DNA from: an uncultured Oscillospiraceae bacterium
GTDB taxonomy: Bacteria > Bacillota > Clostridia > Oscillospirales > Oscillospiraceae
Assembly: GCA_934622035.1 (NCBI GenBank)
Contig: CAKTVG010000007.1
Span: 1 to 64,000 of the forward strand
Length of the DNA stretch: 64,000 bases
Direction: 5' to 3'
Shown here: piece after piece, positions 7,761 through 16,764 of the stretch
Layout of the letters: every line of letters starts with the position of its first letter
Position numbering within the stretch: position 1 is the stretch's first letter
Notes under the pieces: model-generated
Seen by the model: the letters and a program-made list of their open reading frames with translations, nothing else
The model's database searches: none
Told to the model about the DNA's origin: nothing
Made by a program: the position numbers and the translations under genes

Positions 7761-8549
7761 TTATGCGAATTTTATGGGGTCTGCATGCATTTTTGACACA
7801 AAAACCTCGAGTTCCGGGAAGGCGGCGCGCAGCTTCTCCGCCAGCACGGCGCAGACGGGATTCTCGGTTTCGAAATGTCCTGCGTCGATGAGCGTGACGC
7901 CCAGCGCGGCGGCGTCGGCAAAGGCGTTGTATTTGACGTCCGCCGTGACGAAGGCCTCGCAGCCCAGCGCCGCGGCCTGTGCCAGCGCGTCCGCGCAGGC
8001 GCCGCCGCCCACGGCGACGGTTTCGATGTTCCGCCCGCCGTCTACATAGCGCACACCGGGGCAGTGCAGCGCCGTTTTGACGTGCTGCACGAAGGCCTCC
8101 GGCGCCTGCGGCGCGGTTTTGCCGATGCGCACGAGGCCGTAGGGCCGTCCCTGCGCGTCCGTTCCCTCCGGCGCGGCGACGGTCACGTCCGTCAGACCCA
8201 GCGCGGCGGCAAGGATGTCGTTCACGCCGCCGGGCGCCTTGTCCAGATTTGTGTGCGCATTCAGCGCGGCAATGCCGTTTTCAATCAGAAAAAGGAGGTT
8301 TCTCCCCTGCTCGGTCTGGTCGTTGACGGTTTCCAGATGCCAGATGGCCGGGTGGTGCGTGAGCAGAAGCTGCGCGCCGAGGGCTTTTGCCTCCTCGCAG
8401 GCGGCGCGGAAGGGATCGAGCGCGACCAGAACGCGCGTGACCGGCGCGTTCGCATGGCCGCAGAGCAGACCTACGTGGTCCCAGCTCTCCTGCATGGCTT
8501 CCGGCGCAAGGGCCTGCAAAAACGAATGAATGTCACGGACGGTTTTCAT
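7761..8549 (-). CDS. Nif3-like dinuclear metal-centre protein (YqfO type)
   Basis: 262 residues of the Nif3/DUF34 family, a toroidal hexamer with a two-metal site; some members are annotated GTP cyclohydrolase I type 2, and the physiological role is unsettled. Metal-ligand motifs are visible: LLLTHHPAIWH (residues 60-70), LNAHTNLDKAPGGVND and, near the C-terminus, DAGHFETE. This is the short form without the inserted PII-like domain. It overlaps the upstream trmK by 17 bases, the conserved Firmicute gene pair. Cytoplasmic. Confident in family, not in reaction. Confidence 0.92.
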   Translation of the reverse strand: MKTVRDIHSFLQALAPEAMQESWDHVGLLCGHANAPVTRVLVALDPFRAACEEAKALGAQLLLTHHPAIWHLETVNDQTEQGRNLLFLIENGIAALNAHTNLDKAPGGVNDILAAALGLTDVTVAAPEGTDAQGRPYGLVRIGKTAPQAPEAFVQHVKTALHCPGVRYVDGGRNIETVAVGGGACADALAQAAALGCEAFVTADVKYNAFADAAALGVTLIDAGHFETENPVCAVLAEKLRAAFPELEVFVSKMHADPIKFA

Positions 8550-9234
8550 AGGTATTCCTCATTTCCCGCACCTCACGGAGGGCGGTTTCGTAATAGCGGA
8601 GCTTTTCCGGGTCGCGGCCGCCGCGGCGAATGCCCTCGGCCGCCATGGTCAGCGCATGCTCCATGCGCTCGAAATATTCCGGCAGCAGCGCATCGCCGGA
8701 GGCCAGCAGGGCGGGCGAGACATATTGCTGCCCCGGCGTGAGCGGCGCGGCACAGCCGTAGCGCACGCACAGCACCTGATATAAAAAGCCACCGTCGCGC
8801 ACGAGCGTCTCGCGCTCGATGCCGAAGCCCAGCTCCGTCAGGCTGCGGCGCAGGTCGCAGGCGGAGGACTGCGGCTGTAGGATCAGAAGATAGGCCGGAT
8901 CGCGCACCCACGCGCAGCCGCGCAGAATGTGGGTGATCAGGTCGCCGCCCATCCCGGCGCAGACGATGGTGTCCACCTCTGCGGGATCGATCGCCGCAAG
9001 GCCGTCCGCGCGGGAAAAGCGCATGCGCTCCGCTACGCCGTAGCGCAGGGCGTTGGCCATGGCGCGCTTGAGCGGACCTTCGCGCAGCTCGGAGGCGTGG
9101 ACGAAGGCGGCACGGCCCGTGCGCAGAAGCTCGATGCCGAGATAGCCGTGATCCGCGCCGATGTCGGCGACGCGCGCGCCCTGCGGCACCTGCGCCGCGC
9201 AGCACAGCAGCCGGTCGGAAATGGGTAGTTTCAT
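8533..9234 (-). CDS. trmK: tRNA (adenine(22)-N1)-methyltransferase
   Basis: 233 residues. It transfers a methyl group from S-adenosylmethionine to N1 of A22 in tRNAs. The SAM-binding motif ADIGADHGYLGIELL lies at residues 22-36; VCAGMGGDLITHIL and LILQPQSSACDLRRSL are typical of the TrmK/YqfN family. A C-terminal helical region completes the usual length. The start ATG 9234 has CAGGAGAAT in front. It is the first gene of a two-gene operon with the Nif3-like gene, as in Bacillus. Confidence 0.93.
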   Translation of the reverse strand: MKLPISDRLLCCAAQVPQGARVADIGADHGYLGIELLRTGRAAFVHASELREGPLKRAMANALRYGVAERMRFSRADGLAAIDPAEVDTIVCAGMGGDLITHILRGCAWVRDPAYLLILQPQSSACDLRRSLTELGFGIERETLVRDGGFLYQVLCVRYGCAAPLTPGQQYVSPALLASGDALLPEYFERMEHALTMAAEGIRRGGRDPEKLRYYETALREVREMRNTYENRP

Positions 9235-9261
9235 GGGATTCTCCTGAAATGTTTGTTGTAT

Positions 9262-9330
9262 TTATAAAACAGCGTAGGGAACGGGCTTCCCGTCTCGTGT
9301 GCAGGCATTTACAAATCTGCGACTGCCCGC
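9262..9330. repeat. Family A repeat (copy A3)
   Basis: GTAGGGAACGGGCTTCCCGTCTC followed by the well-conserved core GTGTGCAGGCATTTACAAAT. The second hairpin is missing or has been replaced by the terminator that follows. Confidence 0.6.
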
Positions 9331-9331
9331 A

Positions 9332-9361
9332 AAAAAGGAGAGGTAAAAGCCTCTCCTTTTT
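9332..9361. terminator. Terminator between trmK and the DUF1858 gene
   Basis: AAAAAGGAGAGG and CCTCTCCTTTTT form a 12-pair stem with a six-base loop. For the minus strand it follows the DUF1858 gene by about 10 bases. Confidence 0.8.
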
Positions 9362-9371
9362 GCGTTCTTCC

Positions 9372-9590
9372 TTACTGATTCGCTTCGCTGGCTTCGATGA
9401 AGCGGTTGACCTGCGCCAGGAAGGCGTCGGCGTCCACGCCGTGCACCATGCAGGCTTCCTCAACGGTCTCGCCGCGGGAGGACGGGCAGCCAAGGCAGTG
9501 CATGCCGATCGCCATGAAGAGGGGCGCGGTCTGCGGAGCGATATCGAGGACATCACCGATGATGGTGGTTTTTTCAATTTTTGCAGCCAT
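9372..9590 (-). CDS. DUF1858 small redox-type protein
   Basis: 72 residues with the DUF1858 pattern: ITTIIGDVLDIAP-like start, then MHCLGCPSSRGETVEEAC with the conserved Cys-x2-Cys and a third Cys, followed by two helices. Proteins of this family occur alone or fused to hybrid-cluster-type and disulfide-reductase proteins, so a metal or redox role is likely but unproven. Own promoter and terminator, with AAAGGAGG before ATG 9590. Confidence 0.85.
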   Translation of the reverse strand: MAAKIEKTTIIGDVLDIAPQTAPLFMAIGMHCLGCPSSRGETVEEACMVHGVDADAFLAQVNRFIEASEANQ

Positions 9591-9622
9591 GAAAATGGGC
9601 CTCCTTTGTGGGATTTTTCTTT

Positions 9623-9651
9623 ATTATATCCAATCTTTCTGCAAAAATCAA
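9623..9651 (-). promoter_or_regulatory. Promoter of the DUF1858 gene
   Basis: On the minus strand TTGATT, 17-base spacer, TATAAT, about 30 bases before the start. Confidence 0.6.
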
Positions 9652-9663
9652 CCCGCCGCACCC

Positions 9664-9691
9664 TTGATTTTTCCCGCGGCGGTGCTAAGAT
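9664..9691 (+). promoter_or_regulatory. Probable promoter of the amidohydrolase
   Basis: TTGATT, 16-base spacer, TAAGAT. Transcription would begin near 9698, downstream of the ATG at 9693, which supports the TTG at 9711 as the true start. Confidence 0.45.
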
Positions 9692-9710
9692 AATGGCGGG
9701 AGGGATTTCC

Positions 9711-11294
9711 TTGTTTGATTTCATTATTCGCGGCGGACGGCTGCTCGACGGCAGCGGCAGTCCGGCATATGCCGCCGAGCTTGCCGTCTCCGGCGGAAAA
9801 ATTGCTGCCATCGGCCATGACCTGGGCCGGGCGGAGAAGGTCGTTGACGCCTCCGGCTGCTATGTCACGCCCGGTTTTCTTGATATCCACCGCCACGGCG
9901 ACGCCGAGGCCTTCCGCGGCAGCTTCGGCGGCGCGGAGCTGCATCAGGGCCTGACGACCATTCTCAACGGCAACTGCGGCCTGTCCCTTGCGCCCTTCGG
10001 CGCGGCGCACCGCGAGGAAATTCTGCGCTATTTGCAGCCCATCACGGGCGGCGCGGTCGAGGGCATCCCGACGGACTCGATGGACGCCTATCTTTCCGCC
10101 TTGCAGACGCGGGCGCTTCCCCTGAATGTGGGTATGCTTGTGGGCGGCGGCACCGTCCGCACGGACGTCTGCGGCTACCGCGCCGAGGCGCCGGACGATT
10201 ACGCCCCCATCCACCACCGTCTGGAGCGTGCGCTGGCCGAGGGCGCCTTTGCCGTTTCTCTCGGCCTCGGCTATGCGCCGGAGTGCTTTTACACGACACA
10301 GGAGCTGATCCGCGCCCTTGCGCCGCTTGACCACAGCGGCATTCCCATCGCCGTGCACATGCGCGAGGAGGGCGATATGGTCTGCCAGGCCGTGGAGGAG
10401 ATGCTCACCGTTGCCCGTGCGCTGCACACGCCGCTGCACATCAGCCACCTCAAGGCCATGGGCATGCGCAACTGGGGCAAGCGCATCCCGCACGCGCTGG
10501 AGCTGATGGCCCGCGCCCGCGAGGACGGCATGGACGTCACCTGCGACGTCTACCCCTACACCGCCGGCTCTACGCAGCTGCTGCATCTGCTGCCGCCGGA
10601 TCTGCTCGAGGGCGGCACGGAGGCGATCTCCGAGCGACTGCGCCGCCCGGAAATTCATGCACAGCTGCGTGAGCGCATCCGCAGCGGGCACGATTTTGAC
10701 AACATCGCCCAGATGGTCGGCTGGGACAACATCGTCCTGTCTACCCTGAACCTGCCGGAGCACCAGGCGCTGACCGGCCTGACCGTTGCGCAGGCGGCGC
10801 GGGAGATGGACCTCGAGCCGGTGGATTGCCTGTGCGAGCTGCTGGCCAGCGAGCATTGCAGCGTGACGATGATCGACCGCATCACCTGCGAGGAGGACAT
10901 CCGCACCATTCTGCGCGACCCCTTCGCCAGCGTGATCTCCGACAGCACCTACCCCACCGTCGGCCTGCCGCACCCGCGCGTCTACGCGACCTGTACGCGC
11001 CTTCTGGAAAAGTACGTCCGCGAGGAACAGGTTCTGACCCTGCCGGAGGCGGTGAAGAAGCTGACCTCCCTGCCCGCGCAGGCCATGCGCCTGCACACAA
11101 AGGGGCTGCTGCGCGAGGGCATGGACGCCGACCTCAATATTTTCCGGCTGGAGGAAATTCACGAGCGTGCGACCTACGCCAATCCGCGGCAGGAGAGCGA
11201 GGGCATGCGCTATGTGTTCGTCGGCGGCAAACCGGCCATTGCGCAGGGCGAACGCACAAAGGAAACCGGCGGCAGCGTCCTGCGCCGGAAATAA
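9711..11294 (+). CDS. D-aminoacylase / N-acyl-D-amino-acid deacylase family amidohydrolase
   Basis: A metal-dependent amidohydrolase of 527 residues; family members remove acyl groups from N-acyl-D-amino acids, and relatives act on other cyclic amides. The start is chosen as TTG 9711 (LFDFIIRGGRLLDGSG) because GGGAGGG lies six bases upstream; ATG 9693 is the alternative. Metal-site motifs: DIHRHGD (about residue 62), GNCGLS with the bridging Cys typical of this subfamily, HMREEGD, HISHLKAMG and SDSTYP. The variant HRH replaces the usual HTH/HSH. No signal peptide, so cytoplasmic. It is followed closely by spmA but is probably a separate unit. The substrate cannot be deduced. Confidence 0.85.
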   Translation: MFDFIIRGGRLLDGSGSPAYAAELAVSGGKIAAIGHDLGRAEKVVDASGCYVTPGFLDIHRHGDAEAFRGSFGGAELHQGLTTILNGNCGLSLAPFGAAHREEILRYLQPITGGAVEGIPTDSMDAYLSALQTRALPLNVGMLVGGGTVRTDVCGYRAEAPDDYAPIHHRLERALAEGAFAVSLGLGYAPECFYTTQELIRALAPLDHSGIPIAVHMREEGDMVCQAVEEMLTVARALHTPLHISHLKAMGMRNWGKRIPHALELMARAREDGMDVTCDVYPYTAGSTQLLHLLPPDLLEGGTEAISERLRRPEIHAQLRERIRSGHDFDNIAQMVGWDNIVLSTLNLPEHQALTGLTVAQAAREMDLEPVDCLCELLASEHCSVTMIDRITCEEDIRTILRDPFASVISDSTYPTVGLPHPRVYATCTRLLEKYVREEQVLTLPEAVKKLTSLPAQAMRLHTKGLLREGMDADLNIFRLEEIHERATYANPRQESEGMRYVFVGGKPAIAQGERTKETGGSVLRRK

Positions 11295-11348
11295 AGGAAT
11301 CATATTGTCCCCTTCCCGGCGCATAGATTGTCCGGGGAGGGGATTTTT

Positions 11349-11930
11349 ATGGTAATGGGCGCGATCTGGATGGTTCTGGTGCTGGCCTCGGCAGTCGCGG
11401 CGGCGCTGAACGGCAGGCTTGGGGCGCTTTCCCCGGCAGTTATGGCGGGGGCGCGGGCGGCGGTGGAGCTGGCGCTGTCGCTGGCGGGGGCGCTGTGCCT
11501 CTGGAGCGGGCTTGCAAAGCTTATGGAGGAGGCGGGCTTCCTGCGCGGGCTTGCAAAGGTGCTGCGGCCGGTGTTTCGACGGCTTTTCCCGCAGGCCAGC
11601 CGGGACGAGAAGGCGATGGGCTACCTCTGCGGCAATGTCTCCGCCAATCTCCTCGGCCTGGGCAACGCGGCCACGCCCATGGGCATTGCCGCCGTGAAGC
11701 GGATGCAGGAGCTTTCGCACACGCACACGGCGACGGACGAAATGTGCCGCCTGATCGTGATGAACACGGCCTCCATCCAGCTTTTGCCGACGACCGTCGC
11801 GGCGGTGCGCGCCTCGCTGGGCGCGGCCGCGCCCTTTGACATTCTTCCAGCGGTCTGGCTGACCTCGGCGCTGAGCGTGACGGCGGGGCTGCTGGCGGCC
11901 TCGCTTTTCCGGAGGTTCCGCCGTGCTTGA
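11349..11930 (+). CDS. spmA: Spore maturation protein A
   Basis: 193-residue membrane protein with the nucleoside-recognition (Gate) domain. The core GNVSANLLGLGNAATPMGIAAV is characteristic. In Bacillus, SpmA with SpmB is needed for spore core dehydration and heat resistance. Start ATG 11349 follows GGGGAGGGGA; the earlier TTG lacks a ribosome site. Four to five membrane helices are predicted by eye. It overlaps spmB by eight bases, indicating translational coupling. The pair is strong evidence that the organism forms spores. Confidence 0.92.
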   Translation: MVMGAIWMVLVLASAVAAALNGRLGALSPAVMAGARAAVELALSLAGALCLWSGLAKLMEEAGFLRGLAKVLRPVFRRLFPQASRDEKAMGYLCGNVSANLLGLGNAATPMGIAAVKRMQELSHTHTATDEMCRLIVMNTASIQLLPTTVAAVRASLGAAAPFDILPAVWLTSALSVTAGLLAASLFRRFRRA

Positions 11931-12429
11931 TCTGCTGATCCCGCTTCTGATGATTTTCACCGCCGCCGCCGCGCTGGCAAAGAAGCAGGATGTCTACGGC
12001 GCGCTGCTGCAAGGCGGCCTGGAGGGGCTGAAGCTGCTGGTTTCCATCGTCCCGGCGCTCGTGATGCTTCTGACGGCGGTGCATATGCTGCGCGCCTCCG
12101 GCGCGGTCGAGGCGTTGACACGTTGGCTGGCGCCCGCGGCAAACGCGGTGGGTATCCCCGCCGAAACGCTGCCGCTCGTGCTGCTGCGGCCGATCTCCGG
12201 CAGCGCGGCGCTGGCCGTCGGCGCGGATCTGATGGCGGTGCACGGGCCGGATTCTCTCATCGGCCGGACGGCGGCCATCATGCTGGGCAGCACGGAGACG
12301 ACATTTTATACCATCTCCGTCTATTTCGGCGCCGCCGGGATTCACAAGACGCGCTACACCATCCCCGCCGCGCTGATCGCCGACGCCACCGGCTTTCTCG
12401 CCGCCGCCTTGACGGCAAAATATTTGTAG
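11923..12429 (+). CDS. spmB: Spore maturation protein B
   Basis: 168-residue membrane protein, partner of SpmA, with the same Gate-type fold: LLRPISGSAALAVGADLM and MLGSTETTFYTISVYFGAAG are diagnostic. The start is GTG 11923, with GGAGG six to seven bases upstream inside spmA. About four hydrophobic helices. The last visible gene of the unit; a strong hairpin follows after a worn repeat. Confidence 0.92.
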   Translation: MLDLLIPLLMIFTAAAALAKKQDVYGALLQGGLEGLKLLVSIVPALVMLLTAVHMLRASGAVEALTRWLAPAANAVGIPAETLPLVLLRPISGSAALAVGADLMAVHGPDSLIGRTAAIMLGSTETTFYTISVYFGAAGIHKTRYTIPAALIADATGFLAAALTAKYL

Positions 12430-12521
12430 GAGCGATAAAATCATACGAACCCGCCGTCCCTGGTGCAGGAACCGCCAAATTCCCCCGTGCATCGATAAAA
12501 TTACCCCGTAAGGGACTGGTT
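12425..12521. repeat. Family A repeat (copy A4, very degenerate)
   Basis: GTAGGAGCG at the left, CGTCCCTGGTGCAGGA in the middle and CGTAAGGGACTGG at the right recall the family, but the arms no longer pair well. Weak call. Confidence 0.35.
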
Positions 12522-12532
12522 TGCGCAAATGA

Positions 12533-12570
12533 AAATTCCCCGGTGGGTCTGACGGCCCGCCGGGGAATTT
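12533..12570. terminator. Bidirectional terminator between spmB and the RND operon
   Basis: AAATTCCCCGGTGGG and CCCGCCGGGGAATTT form a 15-pair stem with one G-T pair. A-rich and T-rich flanks allow use from both sides. Confidence 0.8.
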
Positions 12571-12600
12571 GCTATTCTTCCACGCTTGCTGTTTTCCTTC

Positions 12601-14667
12601 TCAATCGCCGATGGCGTCGGTGCGGTAGATGAACTTCACCTGGCCGTCCATGTCCTCGGAGAGGCCGGAGAAGGAGCGGTAATTTGCGGAAACGTCCGCA
12701 ATCGCCTTGACGCGCTCAAGCAGACCGTCCAGGTCGCCCTCCACGACGTCCACGAGCTTCTCCACGCCCTTTTCGTTGAATTCCTTCAGGCCGTCGGACA
12801 GCTGCATCGCGCCATCGCGGAGCTGCGTGACGCCGTCCACCAGCGCGGGCGCGCCGTTCTTCAGCGTCAGGATACCCTGGTAAAGCTCCTGCGCGCCGTC
12901 GGCTGCGGAGGAAACGCCTGCGGTGTAGTCCTTCAGGCCGGTGTAGAAGGTGTTGTAGCTGTCGAGCTGGCTCTTCAGCGCGCTGATGCTGGCCGCGCCG
13001 GACTTCGCCTGCTCCAGCGCTGCGGTGATCTGATCCTGCACCTCGGGAGAGTTCATCGTCTCGTCGATTTTGGCCTGACGCGTTTCGGCGACCTTCTGCT
13101 CGATGAGCGCCTGTACCTCCTTGGTCTGCATCTGCTGGGAAACCAGGGCGTCGATCGTGCCGTTCGTCTCCGCGGCGCTGACCAGCGCGTCAATGGTGCC
13201 GTCGGTCTGCGCGGCCTCCACCAGAGCGGCGACCTTCGCGTCCACCTGCGCCTTGATTTCGGCGCTGCTGTTATACGTTTCCTCGGAAATGCCCATGGCC
13301 TGCAGAACCTGCGCCAGCGCCTGCTTGCGGTAACCCTCGACCACCTGCGCGCGGTAGGCGGTGAGCACCTGCTCCTTCACGCCTGCCTGCACGGCCTGCG
13401 TGACGCCCGCGGTGATCTCGTCCATCCTGGCATCGACCGCCGCAGTGACCTTGGCCAGCGCGGTGGCATAGGCCGTCTGGTAGACGTTCGTCTCGTCGAG
13501 CTGGGCGAGGACGCCGTTGAGAACCTGGGGATAATTGTCGATCGTGAGCTGCGGGACGGTCAGTCCGGCCTTGGCCAGCTCGCTGTCTGCCGTGGCGAGC
13601 AGCGTTTCAAAGACCTGCTGTGCGCCGCCGTTGAGCTCGCTGCTGTGGGAATCCAGCTCGTTCAGACCGGAGGAGAGCTGATTGGCGCCCGCTGCCAGTT
13701 TGTCTATGCCGGAGATCAGCGTCTGAGAGCTTTCCAGCAGGGTGTTCAGCCCGTCATAAAGGGCGGAGGAGCCGTCGAGCAGCTGCTTCATGCCGGAGGT
13801 CAGGTCGTTCAGGGAGGACTTCAGATCGTCGGCGGAGTCGAGCTGATCGGTGTCGATCTGGTTGAAGAGTTCATTCGTCGCGATGGTGACGGTGTTCATC
13901 ATAGCAAAATCGGTGACATCCGCGGTGATTTCCACATAATCCGGAATATCGAGCGTCTTTTCGTCGATGCCGAGGCTCTCCTGCATGCCCGGCAGGGCGA
14001 TGCCGGCGACGACGTAGCGGCTGCCGTCATTGATGAGCTTGCCATTGGAAACCTCGACGTTGCTGAAATGCTCGTTGTCGAGCAGCATGCCGGTCAGCAT
14101 GACGAAGGGAACATAGATCTTTTCCTGCTTGCCGTTCACGCTTACGGTTTCATACTGGTTGTTTTCATAATCATAGCGGATGATGACCTTGCCGCTCTTG
14201 CCTGCCAGCTCCTCTGGCGAGACGGTCTTACCGTCCAGCGTGTAGCTGACCTTGAGCGTGACGGGCAGCTCCTTTTCGATGTTGCCCTGGTAGTAGATGT
14301 CGTTACCGGCGGCGTCCCAGACGCGGGCGTTGGAGGCATCCATGGTGTAGCCCTCGTCGCCCTTGACGTTCTCGACGTTCGTCAGCTCGGAGGCGTCCGT
14401 CAGCTTATCGCTTGCGAGCGTATTTTTGATCCAGTCGCTGACGATGATCTTCTGCACGGAACCGTCCGCGCCGGCCAGAACGTAAACCGTCTCGTCCTTT
14501 TCGGGCTGCGTGGTTTCCGTCTGTACGGAGGCGCTCACGGTCTGGGCGGTCTCCTGCTTGGGCTCCTGATTCTTTGCACCGCGTGCATACACGGTCGCGC
14601 CGATGCTGCTCACACATACCGCCGCGCACAGTCCCAGCGCCAGCGGCTTGAAAATCTTCTTAGACAT
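12601..14667 (-). CDS. Exported heptad-repeat (YhgE/X_X_X type) partner of an RND transporter
   Basis: 688 residues. An N-terminal hydrophobic segment (FKPLALGLCAAVCVSSIGATVYARG) is a signal peptide or anchor. The middle and C-terminal parts contain runs such as LTSGMKQLLDGSSALYDG, LAAGANQLSSGLNELDS and LRDGAMQLSDGLKEF, the seven-residue L-x2-G-x2-Q/A-L-x2-G pattern known from YhgE/Pip-like and MMPL-linked proteins. A beta-rich domain (residues 60-230) precedes the coiled-coil region. It starts three bases after the MMPL gene and is surely its partner, probably an extracytoplasmic coiled-coil subunit. Function in export is inferred from context only. Confidence 0.75.
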   Translation of the reverse strand: MSKKIFKPLALGLCAAVCVSSIGATVYARGAKNQEPKQETAQTVSASVQTETTQPEKDETVYVLAGADGSVQKIIVSDWIKNTLASDKLTDASELTNVENVKGDEGYTMDASNARVWDAAGNDIYYQGNIEKELPVTLKVSYTLDGKTVSPEELAGKSGKVIIRYDYENNQYETVSVNGKQEKIYVPFVMLTGMLLDNEHFSNVEVSNGKLINDGSRYVVAGIALPGMQESLGIDEKTLDIPDYVEITADVTDFAMMNTVTIATNELFNQIDTDQLDSADDLKSSLNDLTSGMKQLLDGSSALYDGLNTLLESSQTLISGIDKLAAGANQLSSGLNELDSHSSELNGGAQQVFETLLATADSELAKAGLTVPQLTIDNYPQVLNGVLAQLDETNVYQTAYATALAKVTAAVDARMDEITAGVTQAVQAGVKEQVLTAYRAQVVEGYRKQALAQVLQAMGISEETYNSSAEIKAQVDAKVAALVEAAQTDGTIDALVSAAETNGTIDALVSQQMQTKEVQALIEQKVAETRQAKIDETMNSPEVQDQITAALEQAKSGAASISALKSQLDSYNTFYTGLKDYTAGVSSAADGAQELYQGILTLKNGAPALVDGVTQLRDGAMQLSDGLKEFNEKGVEKLVDVVEGDLDGLLERVKAIADVSANYRSFSGLSEDMDGQVKFIYRTDAIGD

Positions 14668-14670
14668 GAT

Positions 14671-16758
14671 TCAGCTTACCTCCGAATTCGATTTTTTGGA
14701 TTTCATTCCCAGCGTGGTGACGCGGATGAGCTTATCGCAGAGCATCAGCAGCGCCGGCAGGATGAAGATAACACAAAGCATACTGATAATTGCACCGCGC
14801 GCCATCAGCATGCACATGGAGCTGATGATGTCGATGTCCGAGTAAATGGCCACGCCGAAGGTGGCGGCGAACAGGCCCATGCCGCTGACGATGATCGACG
14901 GGATGGACGCTGCCAGCGCGGTGTTGACGGCGCTGCGCTTGTCGTTACCGGCGCTGCGTTCGGCCTTATAGCGGGTGGTCATCAGAATGGCGTAGTCCAC
15001 GGTCGCGCCGAGCTGAATCGTGGAGATGCAGATCGGGGCGATGAAGGGCAGCGACTGCCCGAGATAATGCGGCAGGCCGAGGTTGATGAAGATGGCCAGC
15101 TCAATGACCGCAATGAGCAGGAAGGGAAGAGAAATGCTCTTCTCGACCAGCAGAATGATGATGAAGATCGCGAGGATGGAGACGGTGTTGACGACCTTGA
15201 AGTCGTGGTCGGTCGTTTCGATCATGTCCTTCATGCAGGGCGCCTCGCCGATGAGCATGCCGTTTTCGTCATACTTCTTGAGGATGGCGTTCAGGCTGTC
15301 GATCTGCTCGTTGACCTTGTCGCTTGCGACCTTGTATTCCGAGTTGATGAGCAGCAGCTCCCAGTTTTCGCTCTTGAGCGTGTTGACCAGGCGCTCCGGC
15401 AGCACCTCCTCAGGCACGCGGGAGCCGAGGACGGATTCCAGACCGAGGACGTATTTCACGCCGTCCACGTCTTCCATCTCGTCTATCATGTTCCGCACGT
15501 CCTTTGCGGGCAGGTCGGCGTTGACGAGCACCATGTGTGTCGAGGCGATGTCGAATTCCTCGGACAGCTTGGAGTTTGCAATGACGTACTCTATGTCCTC
15601 CGGCAGGCACTGGCCCATGTCGTAGTAGACCTCGTCGTTCGTCTTGTCGTAGCCGTAATAGGCCGGGAAAATCAGCATGGCGAAGATGATGAGGAAGACC
15701 GGGAAGACCTTCGTCACGCCGCGGGAGAACTTGCTCATGTTCGGGATGAGGGAGCGGTGCTTCGTCTTTTGCAGCGGCTTGTCGAGGATCAGAATCAGCG
15801 ACGGCAGAACCGTGACGCAGCCCAGCACGCCCAGCAGCACGCCCTTTGCCATGACGATGCCGAGGTCGCGGCCGAGGGTGAAGGACATGAAGCACAGCGC
15901 GGCAAAGCCGGCGATGGTCGTGACGGAGGAGCCGATGACGCTCGTCAGCGTATCGCGGATGGCGACGGCCATGGCCTCCTTATTGTCCTCGTATTTTTCG
16001 CGCTGCTCGTTGTAGCTGTGCCAGAGGAAGATGGAATAGTCCATCGTGACGGCCAGCTGCAAGACGGCGGACAGCGCCTTGGTGATGTAGGAAATTTCGC
16101 CGAAGAAGTAGTTCGTGCCGAGGTTCAGGACGATCATCATGCCGATGCTGGCCAGGAACACGAAGGGGACGAGCCAGCCGTCCAGGAAGATCATCATTGC
16201 CACGCAGGCGCACAGCACGGCAAGACCGACGTAAATCGGCTCCTCCTGCTCGCACAGATCCTTCAGATCGGTGACCAGCGCGGACATGCCGGACACGAAG
16301 CATTGCTTGCCCGCAATGGAGCGGATCTCGCGGATGGCGTCCATGGTCACGTCCTCGCTCGTTGCGGAGTCGAAGAAGACGGCCATCATCGTGGAGTGGT
16401 CGGTGTTAAACTCCTTCCAGACCTTTTCCGGAAGCAGCTCCATCGGCACGGAGATGTCTGCGACGTCGTCATACCAGAGGACGGTCTCCACATGATCGAC
16501 CTTCGCGATCTTTTCCTTCAGGGCGACGACGTCCTTGGCGGGCATATCCTCCAGAATAATGAAGGAGAAGGCGCCCTTGCCGAAGTCCTCTTTCAGAAGA
16601 TCCTGCCCGATGACGGTGTCCATATCCGAGGGCAGGTAATCGAGCATATCATAGTTGATCCTGGTGCCGATCATGCCGAGCACGGCGGGGATCATCAGCG
16701 CAAGCGTGACGATCAGAATCACAACGCGGTATTTCACAACCGCTTTGGAAAAACGCAT
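14671..16758 (-). CDS. MMPL/RND family transporter
   Basis: 695 residues with two repeated halves of six membrane helices each and two large extracytoplasmic loops, the standard MMPL architecture. Typical segments: FSKAVVKYRVVILIVTLALMIP at the start, then around residues 200-370 ICVGLAV/FLASIGMMIVLN-type helices and ALSAVLQLAVTMDYSIFLWHSYNE, repeated in the second half as CISTIQLGATVDYAILMTTRYK. These D-Y motifs in the fourth helix of each half are the proton-relay positions. It is likely a proton-driven exporter of lipid-like or amphiphilic compounds. Second gene of the operon, between DUF308 and the heptad-repeat protein. Substrate unknown. Confidence 0.9.
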   Translation of the reverse strand: MRFSKAVVKYRVVILIVTLALMIPAVLGMIGTRINYDMLDYLPSDMDTVIGQDLLKEDFGKGAFSFIILEDMPAKDVVALKEKIAKVDHVETVLWYDDVADISVPMELLPEKVWKEFNTDHSTMMAVFFDSATSEDVTMDAIREIRSIAGKQCFVSGMSALVTDLKDLCEQEEPIYVGLAVLCACVAMMIFLDGWLVPFVFLASIGMMIVLNLGTNYFFGEISYITKALSAVLQLAVTMDYSIFLWHSYNEQREKYEDNKEAMAVAIRDTLTSVIGSSVTTIAGFAALCFMSFTLGRDLGIVMAKGVLLGVLGCVTVLPSLILILDKPLQKTKHRSLIPNMSKFSRGVTKVFPVFLIIFAMLIFPAYYGYDKTNDEVYYDMGQCLPEDIEYVIANSKLSEEFDIASTHMVLVNADLPAKDVRNMIDEMEDVDGVKYVLGLESVLGSRVPEEVLPERLVNTLKSENWELLLINSEYKVASDKVNEQIDSLNAILKKYDENGMLIGEAPCMKDMIETTDHDFKVVNTVSILAIFIIILLVEKSISLPFLLIAVIELAIFINLGLPHYLGQSLPFIAPICISTIQLGATVDYAILMTTRYKAERSAGNDKRSAVNTALAASIPSIIVSGMGLFAATFGVAIYSDIDIISSMCMLMARGAIISMLCVIFILPALLMLCDKLIRVTTLGMKSKKSNSEVS

Positions 16759-16764
16759 GGTTTC

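Noticed and set aside
9693..9710. ATG at 9693 as amidohydrolase start
   Set aside because: It lies at or before the expected transcription start and lacks a ribosome site, whereas TTG 9711 has GGGAGGG at proper distance.
9648..11960. A 770-codon minus-strand frame opposite the amidohydrolase and spmA
   Set aside because: Antisense artefact; the plus strand has conserved metal-site motifs and Gate domains.
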